NCBI GenBank assembly: GCA_965153455.1
Contig: OZ234494.1
Span: 4,092,001 to 4,156,000, forward strand
Direction: 5' to 3'
Length of the DNA stretch: 64,000 nucleotides
DNA from: Sphagnum compactum
Lineage: Eukaryota; Bryophyta; Sphagnopsida; Sphagnales
Below are positions 37,467 through 48,800 of this stretch, in pieces (within the stretch, counting starts at the first letter, position 1; the number at the start of each line of letters is the position of its first letter). A model generated the notes under the pieces. It worked only from the letters and a program-made list of their open reading frames with translations, was not told where the DNA came from and searched no databases. The position numbers were made by a program, and so were the translations under genes.

Positions 37467-38739
37467 CATTGCTTGTATTACTTTATGGTTGCTTAATATC
37501 TATTCGTATCTACTCTCTTATTATGGAGGTGTTGCCTACCACCCATGCTCTCCAGACCCCAGTGTGGAGCCGAATAAGGATTGAGAACAAAAATGACTTG
37601 TGCTTTTTTGATGGAATACTTTATGCTAGACAGAGATAGAATGTGGCTAAAGACAGTAACTCATCAAAATTCTCCAGAGTTAAGATAATTGTGAAGTAAC
37701 CACCTATCCAAAGTGGGGATGCAAGCTGGGTCTGTGAGGGATGGAAGTTGGGATGTAGCCAACCCCACTGCAGCTCCTCATTGTAGGGTAGAAATCCCAT
37801 GCATCTTTTGAGGTATGATTCAAACTTAAAAGGTTCAATCTCCCTCTTGTACCTGGCAACCACATTTGCAGAATGTCATTACTACTGACCTGATGTTTTG
37901 AGTCTGGCAGACTTAGAGCATACCAATCTTTGAAGTAGGGAAAGTGGAAGAAAAGTCGGGGGGCTGACACAGACAGCTGGTTGTTTAAGACATGGAAACT
38001 CAGGCAAATTGGGTTGAATCCTGAGAAATAGGGGGAAAAGGAAACATTACTTGTATGTGTTCCTGCCTTGATGATGCAGCAAATGCCAGCAAAGATCTCA
38101 AGGAGAAGCTGCCATCTGCAGCTTGCAATTTGAGGAGATGAAGAGTTTTTGAGAAGTACACTTTGATCAAGGGCACTGCTACTGAGGGCAGAGGGGTTAT
38201 CCAGAATATACCCAAATATCCAAAGATCTCTTATGAACAAGTAAATCAAGCTCCTGCATGTGTGACATAGAAAGCAAGAAATATAGTAACCATTAAAGGA
38301 CTGTTGCATCCTGTTCCAAGGACGATGTGCCTTCAAAGAATCACAGAACCATCATCAATGACCCAATATGTCTTCAACATGGCAAAACAAACATCCATTC
38401 ATTTGAACTCCATGGCTGGCTTCCACTGTATGAATGGAGTATCACAAGACCATAAGGTTGTGCAAGAGAGTACCAACAGCGAAAACATTGGGCTACTCTT
38501 GCTGATACAGGGTTTGCAAGAAAGCCAAGCACACTCTTGAATGAAAACTTTCAACTTTCAAGTTAGTGAGCATCTTTTTGTGGGGAATGTGAGGAGAATT
38601 GATCAGATTTGTGCTCAAAGAAGACTTTCCAGTGTTTGCTTACAGCTACCTAGTTAACTTGATGTAAACAAACCGTGTCTGGACTGAAAGCACAATCAAT
38701 CCTATCTCACTTACCAACTGTCACTGTTGAGCTTCCTTT
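37467..38739. other. Intergenic or NOP53 3' region, no gene recognised
   Basis: On the minus strand this follows the NOP53 stop, and a strong donor (cagttg|gtaagtgag, near 38715 read in reverse) suggests an intron in the NOP53 3' UTR. The 210-codon minus frame at 37704-38336 is open but Ser/Leu/Phe-rich with no domain I recognise; the overlapping plus strand also has readable pieces. I do not call either a gene. Confidence 0.4.
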
Positions 38740-40026
38740 TCATTGCAATGGGACAACAGCAAGCCCTTGCTTCTTTGCCTCTTTTTCAGCAAGCATGGCA
38801 GCATGCATTTCCCTCTCCTTCTGTCCCCTAGAACCCTGTTCATATACCACCCTTCTTCTCTTTGTCTTCTTCTGTGTTTGCATTCGAGGCTCAAGGATTC
38901 CCCGCCGCTGCAAACTCTTAAACCTGTCCCTCACAAGCAATGGATAGCCCTTCAACTTCCTCAATGAACCTGTCACCTCTTCTGTTAACAGCACCTGCAC
39001 AGGCTCTGGTTTGAATTTGTGCTTGCCCAGCCGTGGTGGTCCTTGTGCCCTCTTCTCCTCCTTGGAAACATTTCGGCGAATTCGTCTTCTTTCCTTCTCC
39101 AGATCTTCCTTCTGAATCAAATCCATGATCTGAGGAAGCCGTTGCACATCTTTCTGCAACTTGAGCTTCTTCAATCTCTCTGCTTCAGCTTTCAAAACTC
39201 CTTTCCTCCTCGCCTTCCGATTCAGCTCTGCTTTTGTAAGCTTCTTATATTTTGCTGACTTGAGGTTTGAAGCTGAAGAAGCTACAGTCACATCGTCTTC
39301 TTCAATTTTTTCCTCATTAGCATCATCCTCATAATCTGCATCTATGAAGAACATGTCCTCTTCGTCGACAACCACAGCACCACCACCCACAACGGCAGTC
39401 GGGATTGGAGCTGGTTCCAGATCTTTCTTCAAAACCTTCTGCATCTCCTCAGCCACAGCAAGTCCTAGAACTTCCTGATGGTCCTCAAATGTAGGATTGT
39501 AAGAGCAACCTGGTTCATCCACCACAACTGCAGGCGCGGCTTCAATCCTAAACCTCTTGGCGTCATACTTCTTTTTCTCTAGGGTTTTCTCAGAGATCAT
39601 CTCATCACCACCCTCGCCCCACATATCAAACACAGAAGATTTCGAGTCCATCACTATCTTCCGGGCCGCCGCTGACGCAGTGGATTTTGGTGGCATGGAG
39701 GACACCCTTGAAAGAGGCTTTGCAACATCCCTATCCTTCCGTTTCTTGTGGGAGTGGCCCGGCTCCTTGAGGACGGGAATAAGAGTGTTCCGCTGCAAAA
39801 TACTATCCGCCTGCAGTATCTTGGAACGATGTTTATGGACTTTGCGAGCTACTGTTACATCCTTGGTCTTATCAACGAAGAACAGAGACTCACTAGGCAA
39901 GGCGTCCAAAGCTCCGCCGCTGCGCTCATCTAACGCTGTCTTCTCCACCAACAGGTCCAACTCCTGCGTGCCGATGTTCTTCCTCCATTCCTTCTTCCCT
40001 TTCCTCGATGTCTTCGACTTCCCCAT
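38740..40026 (-). CDS. NOP53: NOP53/GLTSCR2-type ribosome biogenesis protein
   Basis: NOP53 is a nucleolar factor of late 60S assembly that recruits the exosome and Mtr4 helicase to pre-60S particles for 7S/ITS2 processing; the Arabidopsis homologue is SMO4. This intronless frame of 428 aa begins 'MGKSKTSRKGKKEWRKNI', a conserved basic N-terminus, continues 'SLFFVDKTKDV' and 'LQRNTLIPVLKEPG', and has an acidic central part ('DEEDMFFIDADYEDDANEEK'). The C-terminal half is a long basic helix with 'LGKHKFKPEPVQVLLTEEVT' and 'GSLRKLKGYPLLVRDRFKSL', the family's most conserved block. It is close to the usual length of 400-480 aa. A telomere-like cluster lies about 170 bp upstream. It looks intact. 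Confidence 0.93.
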   Translation of the reverse strand: MGKSKTSRKGKKEWRKNIGTQELDLLVEKTALDERSGGALDALPSESLFFVDKTKDVTVARKVHKHRSKILQADSILQRNTLIPVLKEPGHSHKKRKDRDVAKPLSRVSSMPPKSTASAAARKIVMDSKSSVFDMWGEGGDEMISEKTLEKKKYDAKRFRIEAAPAVVVDEPGCSYNPTFEDHQEVLGLAVAEEMQKVLKKDLEPAPIPTAVVGGGAVVVDEEDMFFIDADYEDDANEEKIEEDDVTVASSASNLKSAKYKKLTKAELNRKARRKGVLKAEAERLKKLKLQKDVQRLPQIMDLIQKEDLEKERRRIRRNVSKEEKRAQGPPRLGKHKFKPEPVQVLLTEEVTGSLRKLKGYPLLVRDRFKSLQRRGILEPRMQTQKKTKRRRVVYEQGSRGQKEREMHAAMLAEKEAKKQGLAVVPLQ

Positions 40027-40195
40027 CCTATTACTTTACAACTACTGTTGCTTCTTCCTCTCTCTCTCCCTCGCCCCCTCTCTCCTTCCTTCACCAAAAC
40101 TTCGTGCCGCAGTTCTTTCTCCGCTCCAAAACCTCGCGACCTTCGCAAAACCCTCGTCTCTCCTGCGTCTTCTCGTGTATGTCGTTGATGTTCCC

Positions 40196-40220
40196 CCTAA
40201 CCCTAACCCTAACCCTAATC
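40196..40220 (-). promoter_or_regulatory. Telo-box cluster upstream of NOP53
   Basis: Three to four CCCTAA units lie about 170 bp upstream of the NOP53 ATG, on the promoter side. In plants, telo-boxes (AAACCCTAA) are enriched in promoters of ribosomal-protein and ribosome-biogenesis genes and work with TCP sites. The position before a 60S assembly gene fits this; binding here is inference. Confidence 0.6.
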
Positions 40221-40319
40221 CACATACCCATTGTGCAGATTGTGCAAACCATTACACTATGGAATGTGCTGGGTTGTGCCCCATAATGTCCCTGTGAGGA
40301 ACTTGAGTGAGGGTGGGTT

Positions 40320-42700
40320 TAGGGTTAAATTTTAACTAAAGTTAAATTTTTACCTTGTGTCCACACATGCAAAGGTAGCTACCTCCAAATCCTACATGGA
40401 TGTCTATGTGGCAGGGGAAGTTAATTTAGAGGTTGCTAGCCTAATTGCTACCTCTGAAATCTACAAAAATCCTAGATTTTCCCTCAAAAATTCAGAGATA
40501 GCTAACTTCTCAAAAAATGTCTAGATAATTTTGTGCTAACTTAGCATTCCCACCTATGACCTTCGCACGCACAAAAATTTGCCGTTCAGGCAATAGTGCA
40601 ACGTTCTCCCAAATGTACCTACATTCTCCTTTGGCACAATAAGCAAGCTCAATTTTTAGGTTCCTTTCCATTCTCTTAGCAAGTTTGGCATCGTAACAAT
40701 AACAAGCATGGACTAGGTGTCTAGTGTCATAACAAGAGCAAACCAAAGCAAATGTTTGGTGTTGCAACAACAAAAAAAACAAAACATGGATGGCAATGAG
40801 AATCCAAGATTTGATGCTGATGCATAGGTTTTTGATAAACCACCTAAGCTTAAGCTTCACTCCTTATTCTTCCTTTGTCAAATTCATGCATGTAAACAAA
40901 ATGTAACAAGATGACTTGCATTAGTATCAAATTTTTAATCATTGACAATTTTTTTTAAAAATGCACAAGGGTTGTTGAATTTAATAATGGTAACTTTTTT
41001 CCACCTATTATTGTACCATCAAGATTTAAGAACAATAGCAAGGGAAAAAGAAAAACGGAAGCCTCTAGAAATTTTGTAGCTAATGTTATATCCATAAGGA
41101 CGCCAAGACAATAGAATTGGGAACAACAAGAAGTTGTATCCTTAATTCTGGCAAAAAAAAGGACCATGAAATTTCATTAGGTGTAGTGGATTCTAGAGAC
41201 TACTTTGAAAACATAAGTGTGAAATGGAAAAAAGCTCTACATTAGTGATGGCATCTAGCCATAGCACACACATCAAAAATAGGCGTGCTTGCAAGGAAAA
41301 ATGGACAACAATTTATAATGATTACAAGTAGATTCGGGATTACACAATTGGGACGGGACATAATGAAGAGTTTTGGAACATGTCTATCACAAATAAGGTC
41401 AACATGAACTTGCCGAAGGTGTTTAAGAAGAACATCTATGAGATAATCAACTCCTTCATGAAAACAAAACCCATATTCCAACCATCGCATTCTAGGGATT
41501 TCATGGATCCGAACAAATGCAATGTATAACCCCTCTCTTCAAGAAACATAATCTATAGCAGTAACTGGTGAAGGATCCCCCATGCGTGAAGTTGATTTGA
41601 ATGCAGAACCAATGTACATGGTGTTCAATGTTGATGGCAAATTGATCTCCAGTCCTACAACACCTACCATAGTTCCATACAAATCTCACAACACTCACTA
41701 TTCCAAATAGTCTTGCAACACCCACAATCCTATTGAGTCAAAATGCAAGTGGACATTAGTCATATGGGCTTCCTCTATCGAACCTTGCTACACTTCACAT
41801 GCGCAACAATGTGACAAAAAAAGGAATGAAGTTTTAAGAACCACCCTTTCAAAATTCTCCTTGCATGCTTAGAGCTTGATAAAAAAAACATTGTCCACTA
41901 AAAATTAACAACCATGCAAGTGGTGTAGGTATAGAATCCTCAACGCAAGTTGGCAATCATACTACAAAATGAACACCATCAAGTGGATATCACATTGGCA
42001 ACATGTGGGTCTGTAAGAAAAAAATTACTATTCAAAAAAATTTGGTGGAAGGAACAAAGAAAGGTTCCAAGGCCTTGGTGGAGTCCATTGATCTCATTTA
42101 ATTAATGAACCTATAAATTGAAGAGCAATGAAAGATTATCTAACATGAAATCTTGCACAAACAGCTGTAGTATTTTCAACATTGAAATGTAGAAATCAAT
42201 TAAACACAAATGAGTATGGTGAAGGTTATTGTTGGTATGACAAAGATTATGGGCTAAACATTTGTAAGACAGAATAATCCAAGACAAATTTCCAAAATTC
42301 AACGGGGCTTATCAAATGTGGAAGGTTATAATCATGAAAATCAATTAAATTCGAACCTAGACCTTTGAATACTTGAGTGTACCTGTAGATGATCTTAATA
42401 TAAAAATGTTAAATGATACACGATACTTTGAAATCAAATGCACAACATGTTAGCATGGGATGATTAAAATAAATATGAGTAGATTTGATCATACCTACAA
42501 ATATTTTTAATGTAGATGTCACATTTGATTTCGTTGAGTTGCAATGTAAATTTCCAATTGTTTCCAATGCTCTTCACCAGAATGTTCTTGTCCTTTTAAC
42601 CCCACTTGCACCTTTGCATTAGTAGTGACCGCATTACTTTGTACATTGTTTTCTATTGTCTTTAACTCCAAAATTTGAAATAGCTCCTGAATATAGATTC
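40320..42700. other. AT-rich gene-free DNA
   Basis: No gene, RNA or domain recognised. The phrase 'gtagctacctccaaatcctac' at 40375 resembles 'gggctacctccaaatgtggc' at 44957, on either side of the decayed Harbinger copy. They could be remnants of one inserted element, but are too short to be sure. Confidence 0.45.
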
Positions 42701-42719
42701 ATCCTACTTGCCAAGAATT

Positions 42720-43612
42720 AAATTGTGCAATAAATAACAACATGTAAAAAATCTATAACCAATGTGACATCTAGCTCTATTTTTCCCACAAGTTCCTTAA
42801 AGGTCCTTTTCACGATGTCAAAGGCATTTTCTATGACATATTGTTTATGTTTTTTGTTATACAAGATCTCAAGACTTGAATGTTGTTGCCCTTCTTCATG
42901 TGGCGTCATATCCAAGGTAACAACAAGTATCCCTTGTCATGAAAAAGGTATGGACTAAAACCTTATTGACTTCCCCTTTCCATGGTGAACAATCCACTGC
43001 TCTGTGTTTGCTAGGGTGAACAATCCACTACATTGTATTTGCTTGTACAAACTAGACTTCCGCAAAATCCTAAAGTTGTTCACACTTCCGGGTAGACCAA
43101 CAAAAATGTCAATGAATCTATGTCTAACATCAACTACATCTTATGCGACAATGGAATATCCTCCAGTCTTATGAAAGTAATAGTCCTTAGCAAAAAACAA
43201 CTTTGGGTTTGGAAATGGTGATGTGTGCACTTGATAATCCATACCACTTTTCGAATTCCAACATCACATCTTCCATCTTTTGTCCCACGAGCCATGTTAT
43301 AAGACTTTTGAACACGATGTTCATAGATCTAACAACTTCACAAACAACAAGTCCAACTATGGATTTGCCAATTGCAAATTATTCATTACATGTCAATAGG
43401 TTTGAACCATGAAAGAGTTTGTAAATAACATAAACAACCTTAACTTCTACTAAGATCACAAACCAATACTTCGTATCTTTTTTTGCAATTAATGGTTTCA
43501 ATTTGTTTACGATGTCAAATAACATCTCCTTCAACATTTTGAAGTTTTGAATCCAGCGTTGGTCATTAGACTCAGTTAGTAAAAGCACGAAAAACTAGGT
43601 GGTATTGGGTGG
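42720..43612 (-). pseudogene. Decayed PIF/Harbinger nuclease, second copy
   Basis: Reading the minus strand from 43588 downward gives, in family order: 'FKMLKEMLFDIVNKLKPLIA', 'KKDTKYW..ILVEVKVVYVI', 'FAIGKSIVGLVVCEVVRSMN', 'EFEKWYGL', 'HRFIDIFVGLPGSVNNFRIL', and the C-terminal 'YNKKHKQYVIENAFDIVKRT' with 'FLHVVIYCTI'. These correspond to the DDE_Tnp_4 nuclease (helix-turn-helix 'GKSTV..V..V', 'GSVHD.RI', 'YN..H...R..IERAFG.LK'). Stops and frameshifts break it. It is a different subfamily from the plant_tran-type remnant at 3540-4330. Confidence 0.8.
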
Positions 43613-44435
43613 CTTAACCAATACTTGGGATTTGATCCAAGTGTAAACATGGTACTTGATAATTACAAATTGTGCAAAACAAAATTCATGATGAAAGATT
43701 GCACATTGGTGTTGTCATCAATGAGATTAAAATGTAAAAATTCCCATATATCCCCACCATGTTGAAAAGCTTCAATGAGGATGATAACTATTCCCATTAT
43801 GACCACCCAATCCTCACTGTCCATGGTGATTTATGATGATAAAACCTACAACACAATAATAAATAAAAACAATAAGGCACAACACAAAAATCTACACTCT
43901 TCATAAATTTTGACAATTTGTACAAATGCAATATCAAATCATGTGCCAACATCTTGATTACAAGAACTCTCCAAATTTTAGCCCTAAAAACCTCAAGAAA
44001 CAACACCAGAAGAAAAAACAAAAGAGGGTAGTAGAGGAACTTAATGTTTAAAGAAAGAAGTAGTTGTTTGTAATTACAACAATGGTGGCAAGAAGGGATG
44101 AAGATTATACAAAAGAAAATCAAAATGCTTGTCGATGGTGAAGATAGGGAAATAGCCAAAACCTAGTTGCAAATTTTGTAAACGAATCTATAAACAAGAA
44201 AGTTGCAAACCATCGTTACAAGTTCTACAATGGAATATAGACATTTGCTACTACATCACAACTTGCTTGCATTGCAACTACAACATTGTACCTGCAAATA
44301 AATTTAAAAAAAAAAGAAATGCGCACAAAAAACAAGAAGTGTGAACAAAGTTTTAAAAAAAAAAACATGTTGGAAGGAGCTCACCTTGGATGTTGTTGAA
44401 GAGAAGTCATCGCAAGATTTGCCAAGTCATGCCAT
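43613..44435. other. AT-rich DNA, no gene recognised
   Basis: Probably part of the same decayed transposon as the Harbinger nuclease next to it. The 120-codon minus frame at 43797-44159 is hydrophobic low-complexity sequence without family resemblance. Confidence 0.4.
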
Positions 44436-44730
44436 TGGAGAAGTGAAGCTTCGAAAGAAAGGTCGACACAAAACTATAGAAGGCAAAGTTGTGAAGGAAA
44501 GGAGAGCAAACGTTATTTAAGAAGCGAAGCTTCAAAAGAAAGACCTACATAAAATTGCAAAAGATGAAGTTGTGAAGGAGAGGAAAGTGAACATTGCTAA
44601 AAGAATCATAATTGCAAGTGTTGCGATTATGTGGTGTTACATTGTTGAAAAATTGAAGCTCCAAAAAAAAGACCGACACAAAATTGTAAAAGGTGAAACT
44701 ATGAAGGAGAGGAGAGCAAAGCTGCAAAAG
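44436..44730 (+). repeat. Three imperfect copies of a roughly 75-bp repeat
   Basis: Units at about 44441, 44521 and 44648 share 'gaagcttc.aaagaaagacc', 'acacaaaattg.aaaaggtga' and 'gttgtgaaggagaggagagc'. They are probably a decayed tandem repeat of a transposon. No function is implied. Confidence 0.75.
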
Positions 44731-44979
44731 TTCGAAGGTGACGACAACGATAATGGAGTAACTTCATAGCATCATTAAAGGTGGTGTGGCCACTACTTTG
44801 TTGAAAGGTGAAAAAGGTAAACTAACCCCTTCTTTAACGTCGTAGGTGAATAAGCTAAAAATAAAAAGATAGGAGGTGGGTAAAAAGCGGGCAGTAGCTA
44901 ACTTTAGGGTGATAGTTGGCATTTTTCTAAATGTTAGGGGAAAAATGGAAAAAAGGGCTACCTCCAAATGTGGCCCCAC

Positions 44980-45420
44980 CTTGAGCTTGGTAGGGCAAAA
45001 GCCAAAATTTCCACATGAAAATTGATTTTATTTAAATGTGTGATTAGCAAGCCCCTTGGTTTATGTAATTAAATTAATTAATTTATTTTTCATCAATTTT
45101 GGGATGTTGCTCAAGTGGTGATCATCCATAAGATGATTTAGCTAGATTTGGTGATAAGAAAATATGAAAGTAAAGAAAAATCTAGTATCCTTTTATAGTT
45201 TGGGCTCCTTGCTGGAACTTAGGATAGAATGTGGCAAATTGACTAAATATTATTATTATTTTCGAAATTTGGATTCTAAAAAAACTAAAAAAACACTAAA
45301 ATTTCTCCAATTTGAAAAAAGAATTTGCCAAAAGAAAAAAAAAACGCTGCCTTGGAATGATTTAACCTGCCTATGTGCGAGGTGAGCCCGTTCGATGGAG
45401 CCCTTATGAGCGGATCGTAG
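44980..45420. other. AT-rich DNA, no gene recognised
   Basis: Nothing recognisable beyond AT-rich low-complexity sequence, up to the GC-richer dispersed repeat and the LdpA-type gene leader. Confidence 0.4.
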
Positions 45421-45660
45421 AGTTCTTCCGTAATCCGAGAACGACCTGCACTCAGGTCCTTTTTCAAAGTACCGCAGAGCTGGGATTTTTTCACTTTTTA
45501 TAAATAGTGACAGGCTGGCTGGTACCTTCCGCTGGTCCGAAGATCCCAGTATAGCCTGGCTGATACCTTCTACAGGTTTCAGCAGGCAGGTAAGGGAGCT
45601 GAAACTACAAAGGAAAAAATCCAGGGAGTGCTTTTACGTACGCGGGTAAGGGCTCCTTCG
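45420..45660 (+). repeat. Dispersed repeat, copy 2 (first copy at 10470-10575)
   Basis: Shares 'ttcttccgt.at.cgaga' and the block 'ggtaagggagctgaaactac' + 'aaaggaaaaaatccaggga' with the 10.5-kb copy in the same orientation. It also contains an internal repeat of 'gctgg.t..taccttc'. It ends about 220 bp before the proposed start codon of the LdpA-type gene. Confidence 0.6.
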
Positions 45661-45881
45661 TACAGGTCCCGAGGTTCGCCACCAAGGTTCCCTAAAACCC
45701 CACCCTTCGAGAACGAGAGAGGAGGGTTTTTAGGGTTTAGGATTTTCTGCACATCCCGGAAATGTGCGAAGAAAAAGGATCACAATTGCATGTGGTGTGG
45801 TGGTTGGCACTGCCAATGGAGTCGTGGACTTTGCGAACACTTCAACAGCAACTTGGATGGCAGCGGTATGGACTGGAAAAG

Positions 45882-48800
45882 ATGGCGAACAGTGGTCAGC
45901 AAGGCCCATGGTTTTGGAGGATCCAAAAACTCAGGGCAAGAATTTCCAATCCAAGAACTGGAGTTCTTGTCTCTTCTTCTTCTTCTTCTTCATCATCCTT
46001 ATTTAGTTTCATTCATTTGGGTATGAAGACTAGAAAAAGAAGAAGAAGAAGAGGAGGAAGAACAGATTGTCGAGTCTTGAGAGGAGGAGATGGTGTTGCG
46101 CATGCTCATGTGAACAACAACAAAGAAGTAGTAACACCAGGTACTTAATTTTTTTTTCTTTTTTTCTTTTTATTTTCATGGCTCTTGGAGAACCCCACGA
46201 CAGAGGGTTTAGGGTTTAGAGTTCTCCCATCCAGAAGTTTTTCATGTCAAGAAACGTGTATGGGACCATTGTCTTTTTGTTTTCATGGCTCTTGGAGAAC
46301 CCCACGAGAGAGGGTTTAGGGTTTAGGGTTTAGGGTTAGGGTTCCCCCATCCAGAAGTTTTTCATGTCAACAGAACATGGATGGGACCATTGTCTTTTTG
46401 TCTGCATGTCTCTTGGAGAACCCACGAGAGAGGGTTTAGGGTTTAGAGGTCCCCCATCCAGATGTTTCTAATGTCAAGAAAACATGTATGGGACCAGAAC
46501 CCTGTGTTCACTCAGTCAGCCATTGAGTACTCATTTGAATCCATTGTTATCATCTTGAGAGTGGATGGTCATGAGAATGATGCTGACATTGCCAAAATTG
46601 ATTTTTTTTGAAAGTGGTTTTGGATCAGGAGCTGCAAGAGTCTCTAGCAAATTTGGTGAAAAGGTCGGCCAAGTTTTCCAGCTCTCCAGAAACTTCATTA
46701 CGGAATGGATGTTGGGTGAAGCTCATCTGTGGAGCAAGCTTTGAGGTGCATAATTCCCATTAGAAAAAAGTTCAAATCCAAAATTCCTGCCACCCTTGAG
46801 ACTTTTGTTTTTAGAAGGAGTATGTGAGATTCATTGCAAAATGGTTGTTTAGGGCTACTGATAAAGGATAAAAGGAAAATGGACCTGTTGATGTAGGGAC
46901 TAACATTTTAGATAATCTTGTTTTTTGGTGCTGCAAATGGTGTTGTGGCGTGGCAAATGTTGTTTAAGGGTTTTGTTTTTCAGTGACTTGAATTTTGTAA
47001 AGAAATTGGTTTATAACTGAAAGGAAATGGTGTTCGGGAGATGCAGGATTTAGCGGATATTCGAAATTTGTCTCTTGTGTACACATTTGCAGGAGGTAAC
47101 AGTGACACAACCAGGCTTCCAAATATTTTTATCTCATGTTTTCCTCTTAACCTGAAGTCAAAACTCAATCTGCATTGAGGTTTAGCTAGTCCATTTTGCT
47201 GTTTGATGTTTTTGTAGTTTGTCTTTGTGCCAACAAGCCCTGAGGACTTAGAGGTTCTGTCATACTCTGTGTTATCTTTTTTCCTGTGATTTGACAAGTC
47301 AGTGTTCATCAAAGGAAGTGCTTGTACGAAAGCTTAGCAGAATCCACATTTCCTGGTGCAGTGGATTGCATAGATTGTGCTGCAGATTCTGCAGTGGTGA
47401 CTGCAGTAATGGAGGGTGTTTCTACAGCCTGTTCTCTAGCTCTTGAGCTTCATCCTGCTGCGAGCATTGTAATACAAAGACCATGGATAATGGTCAGCAT
47501 CAATGATGATGAAGACCCGCATTTTAGAAAAGCTGGTGGGTGTGAAAGGATTTTATAGAACTTCAACTCTTTTATATTTCTTTGAGATGACTTGGATAGG
47601 TTACTTTGATTAGACTTGAGCTGATGGGCCACCTTTTGCTTTCTGCTGTTTTTTACTTAATTTCTTTGAAATTGGTGGATAAGCAATTTGGTGCTGAAAC
47701 TTTTGAATGACTTATTGAGTGATTGCCTTTCTCGTTGTGGGCTTTATGAACATGATGTTGAAACCCTGTATTCAATCTGGTTGCATACTTGGTACTGATG
47801 TATCAATCAGGTCCATGCAGAATTTGACTCTGCATTCTGCCCGGATGATTGCCCACGTCCATGTGAGCGGGTGTGCCCAGCCTCAGCTATTGTGTTTGAC
47901 AGAACCATGATTGACCATAGTAGGGTTTTTAGCACAATTTCACACCAGGAAAACTCAATCAAATCTTCTGAAGACCATTCAGTATGTGCTCTAATTCACG
48001 AGAACTTGGGACTAAGAATCAGATGCTGCAGTAAATTTATGTTGTAAAAGTTTCTCTTTATTGTCTTGGAGTGGATACTCAGCTCATTAGACTTTTTAGG
48101 TTTAGGAGTGCATTGTGGTCTCATTTTGTGTGTAAGAGAACATTTCTTCACCTTTCCACATCATAAATATCTCTAGAATTATTGCCATATTCTGTTGGGC
48201 ACAGCTAAAATTTTGTAAAACAATTTCTGCCTGAAGGTCTTACTCAGTAAGCTGATACCTTTTATCATCTGAGGATTGTCTGGAGGACTGATGCAATTTT
48301 TTGCAGGGAGGAGTAATAACTGAACGCTGTTATGGGTGTGGTCGATGCCTCCCTGTATGCCCTCTTGGCCTTATTAGTAAGTACCTCAGCTTTTGTTTTG
48401 TTATCCATTCTCAGAGCATCCCCAATGTTGCTCAGTATGTGACTGTGCACAATAAATCTGGATGAAGAAAAGTCAAAATATGCCAATTTGGCTCATCAAA
48501 ATGGTTTTGGCCAAGCATTTTTGCACAATTTGCTGAGGCTGGTAAAATGCACAGCCAATCCTAACACCTGCCAGAGAAGAGTGTGATAAATATGATCTAA
48601 CTGCTGCTCCCTGTTTCTGATTGGCCAATCATAATGATTGGTCCATGTAGTTTGCTATTAGTAGTCTCCCACCTGTTTGCACAGTCTCAGTTTCAATTTT
48701 ATGGGCAGGGTTGGAGAAACGTAGTTCGTCAATAGCAACCACCTTGAAGAGAGAGTTGAGATTTAACTGGCCAGTTGCGCAGGCCTAATCAGGTTTAGTG

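Noticed and set aside
37704-38336. A 210-codon open frame on the minus strand downstream of NOP53
   Set aside because: No recognisable domain, an ordinary Ser/Leu/Phe-rich composition and a position in the probable NOP53 3' region. An open frame of this length in moderate-GC DNA is not enough.
43797-44159. 120-codon hydrophobic minus-strand frame, possible membrane protein
   Set aside because: Low-complexity Leu/Phe/Tyr run in AT-rich transposon DNA, with no family match or conserved charge pattern.
46201-46445. Telomere repeats as evidence of a chromosome end
   Set aside because: Runs are only two to four units long, embedded in a larger repeat and flanked by genes on both sides.
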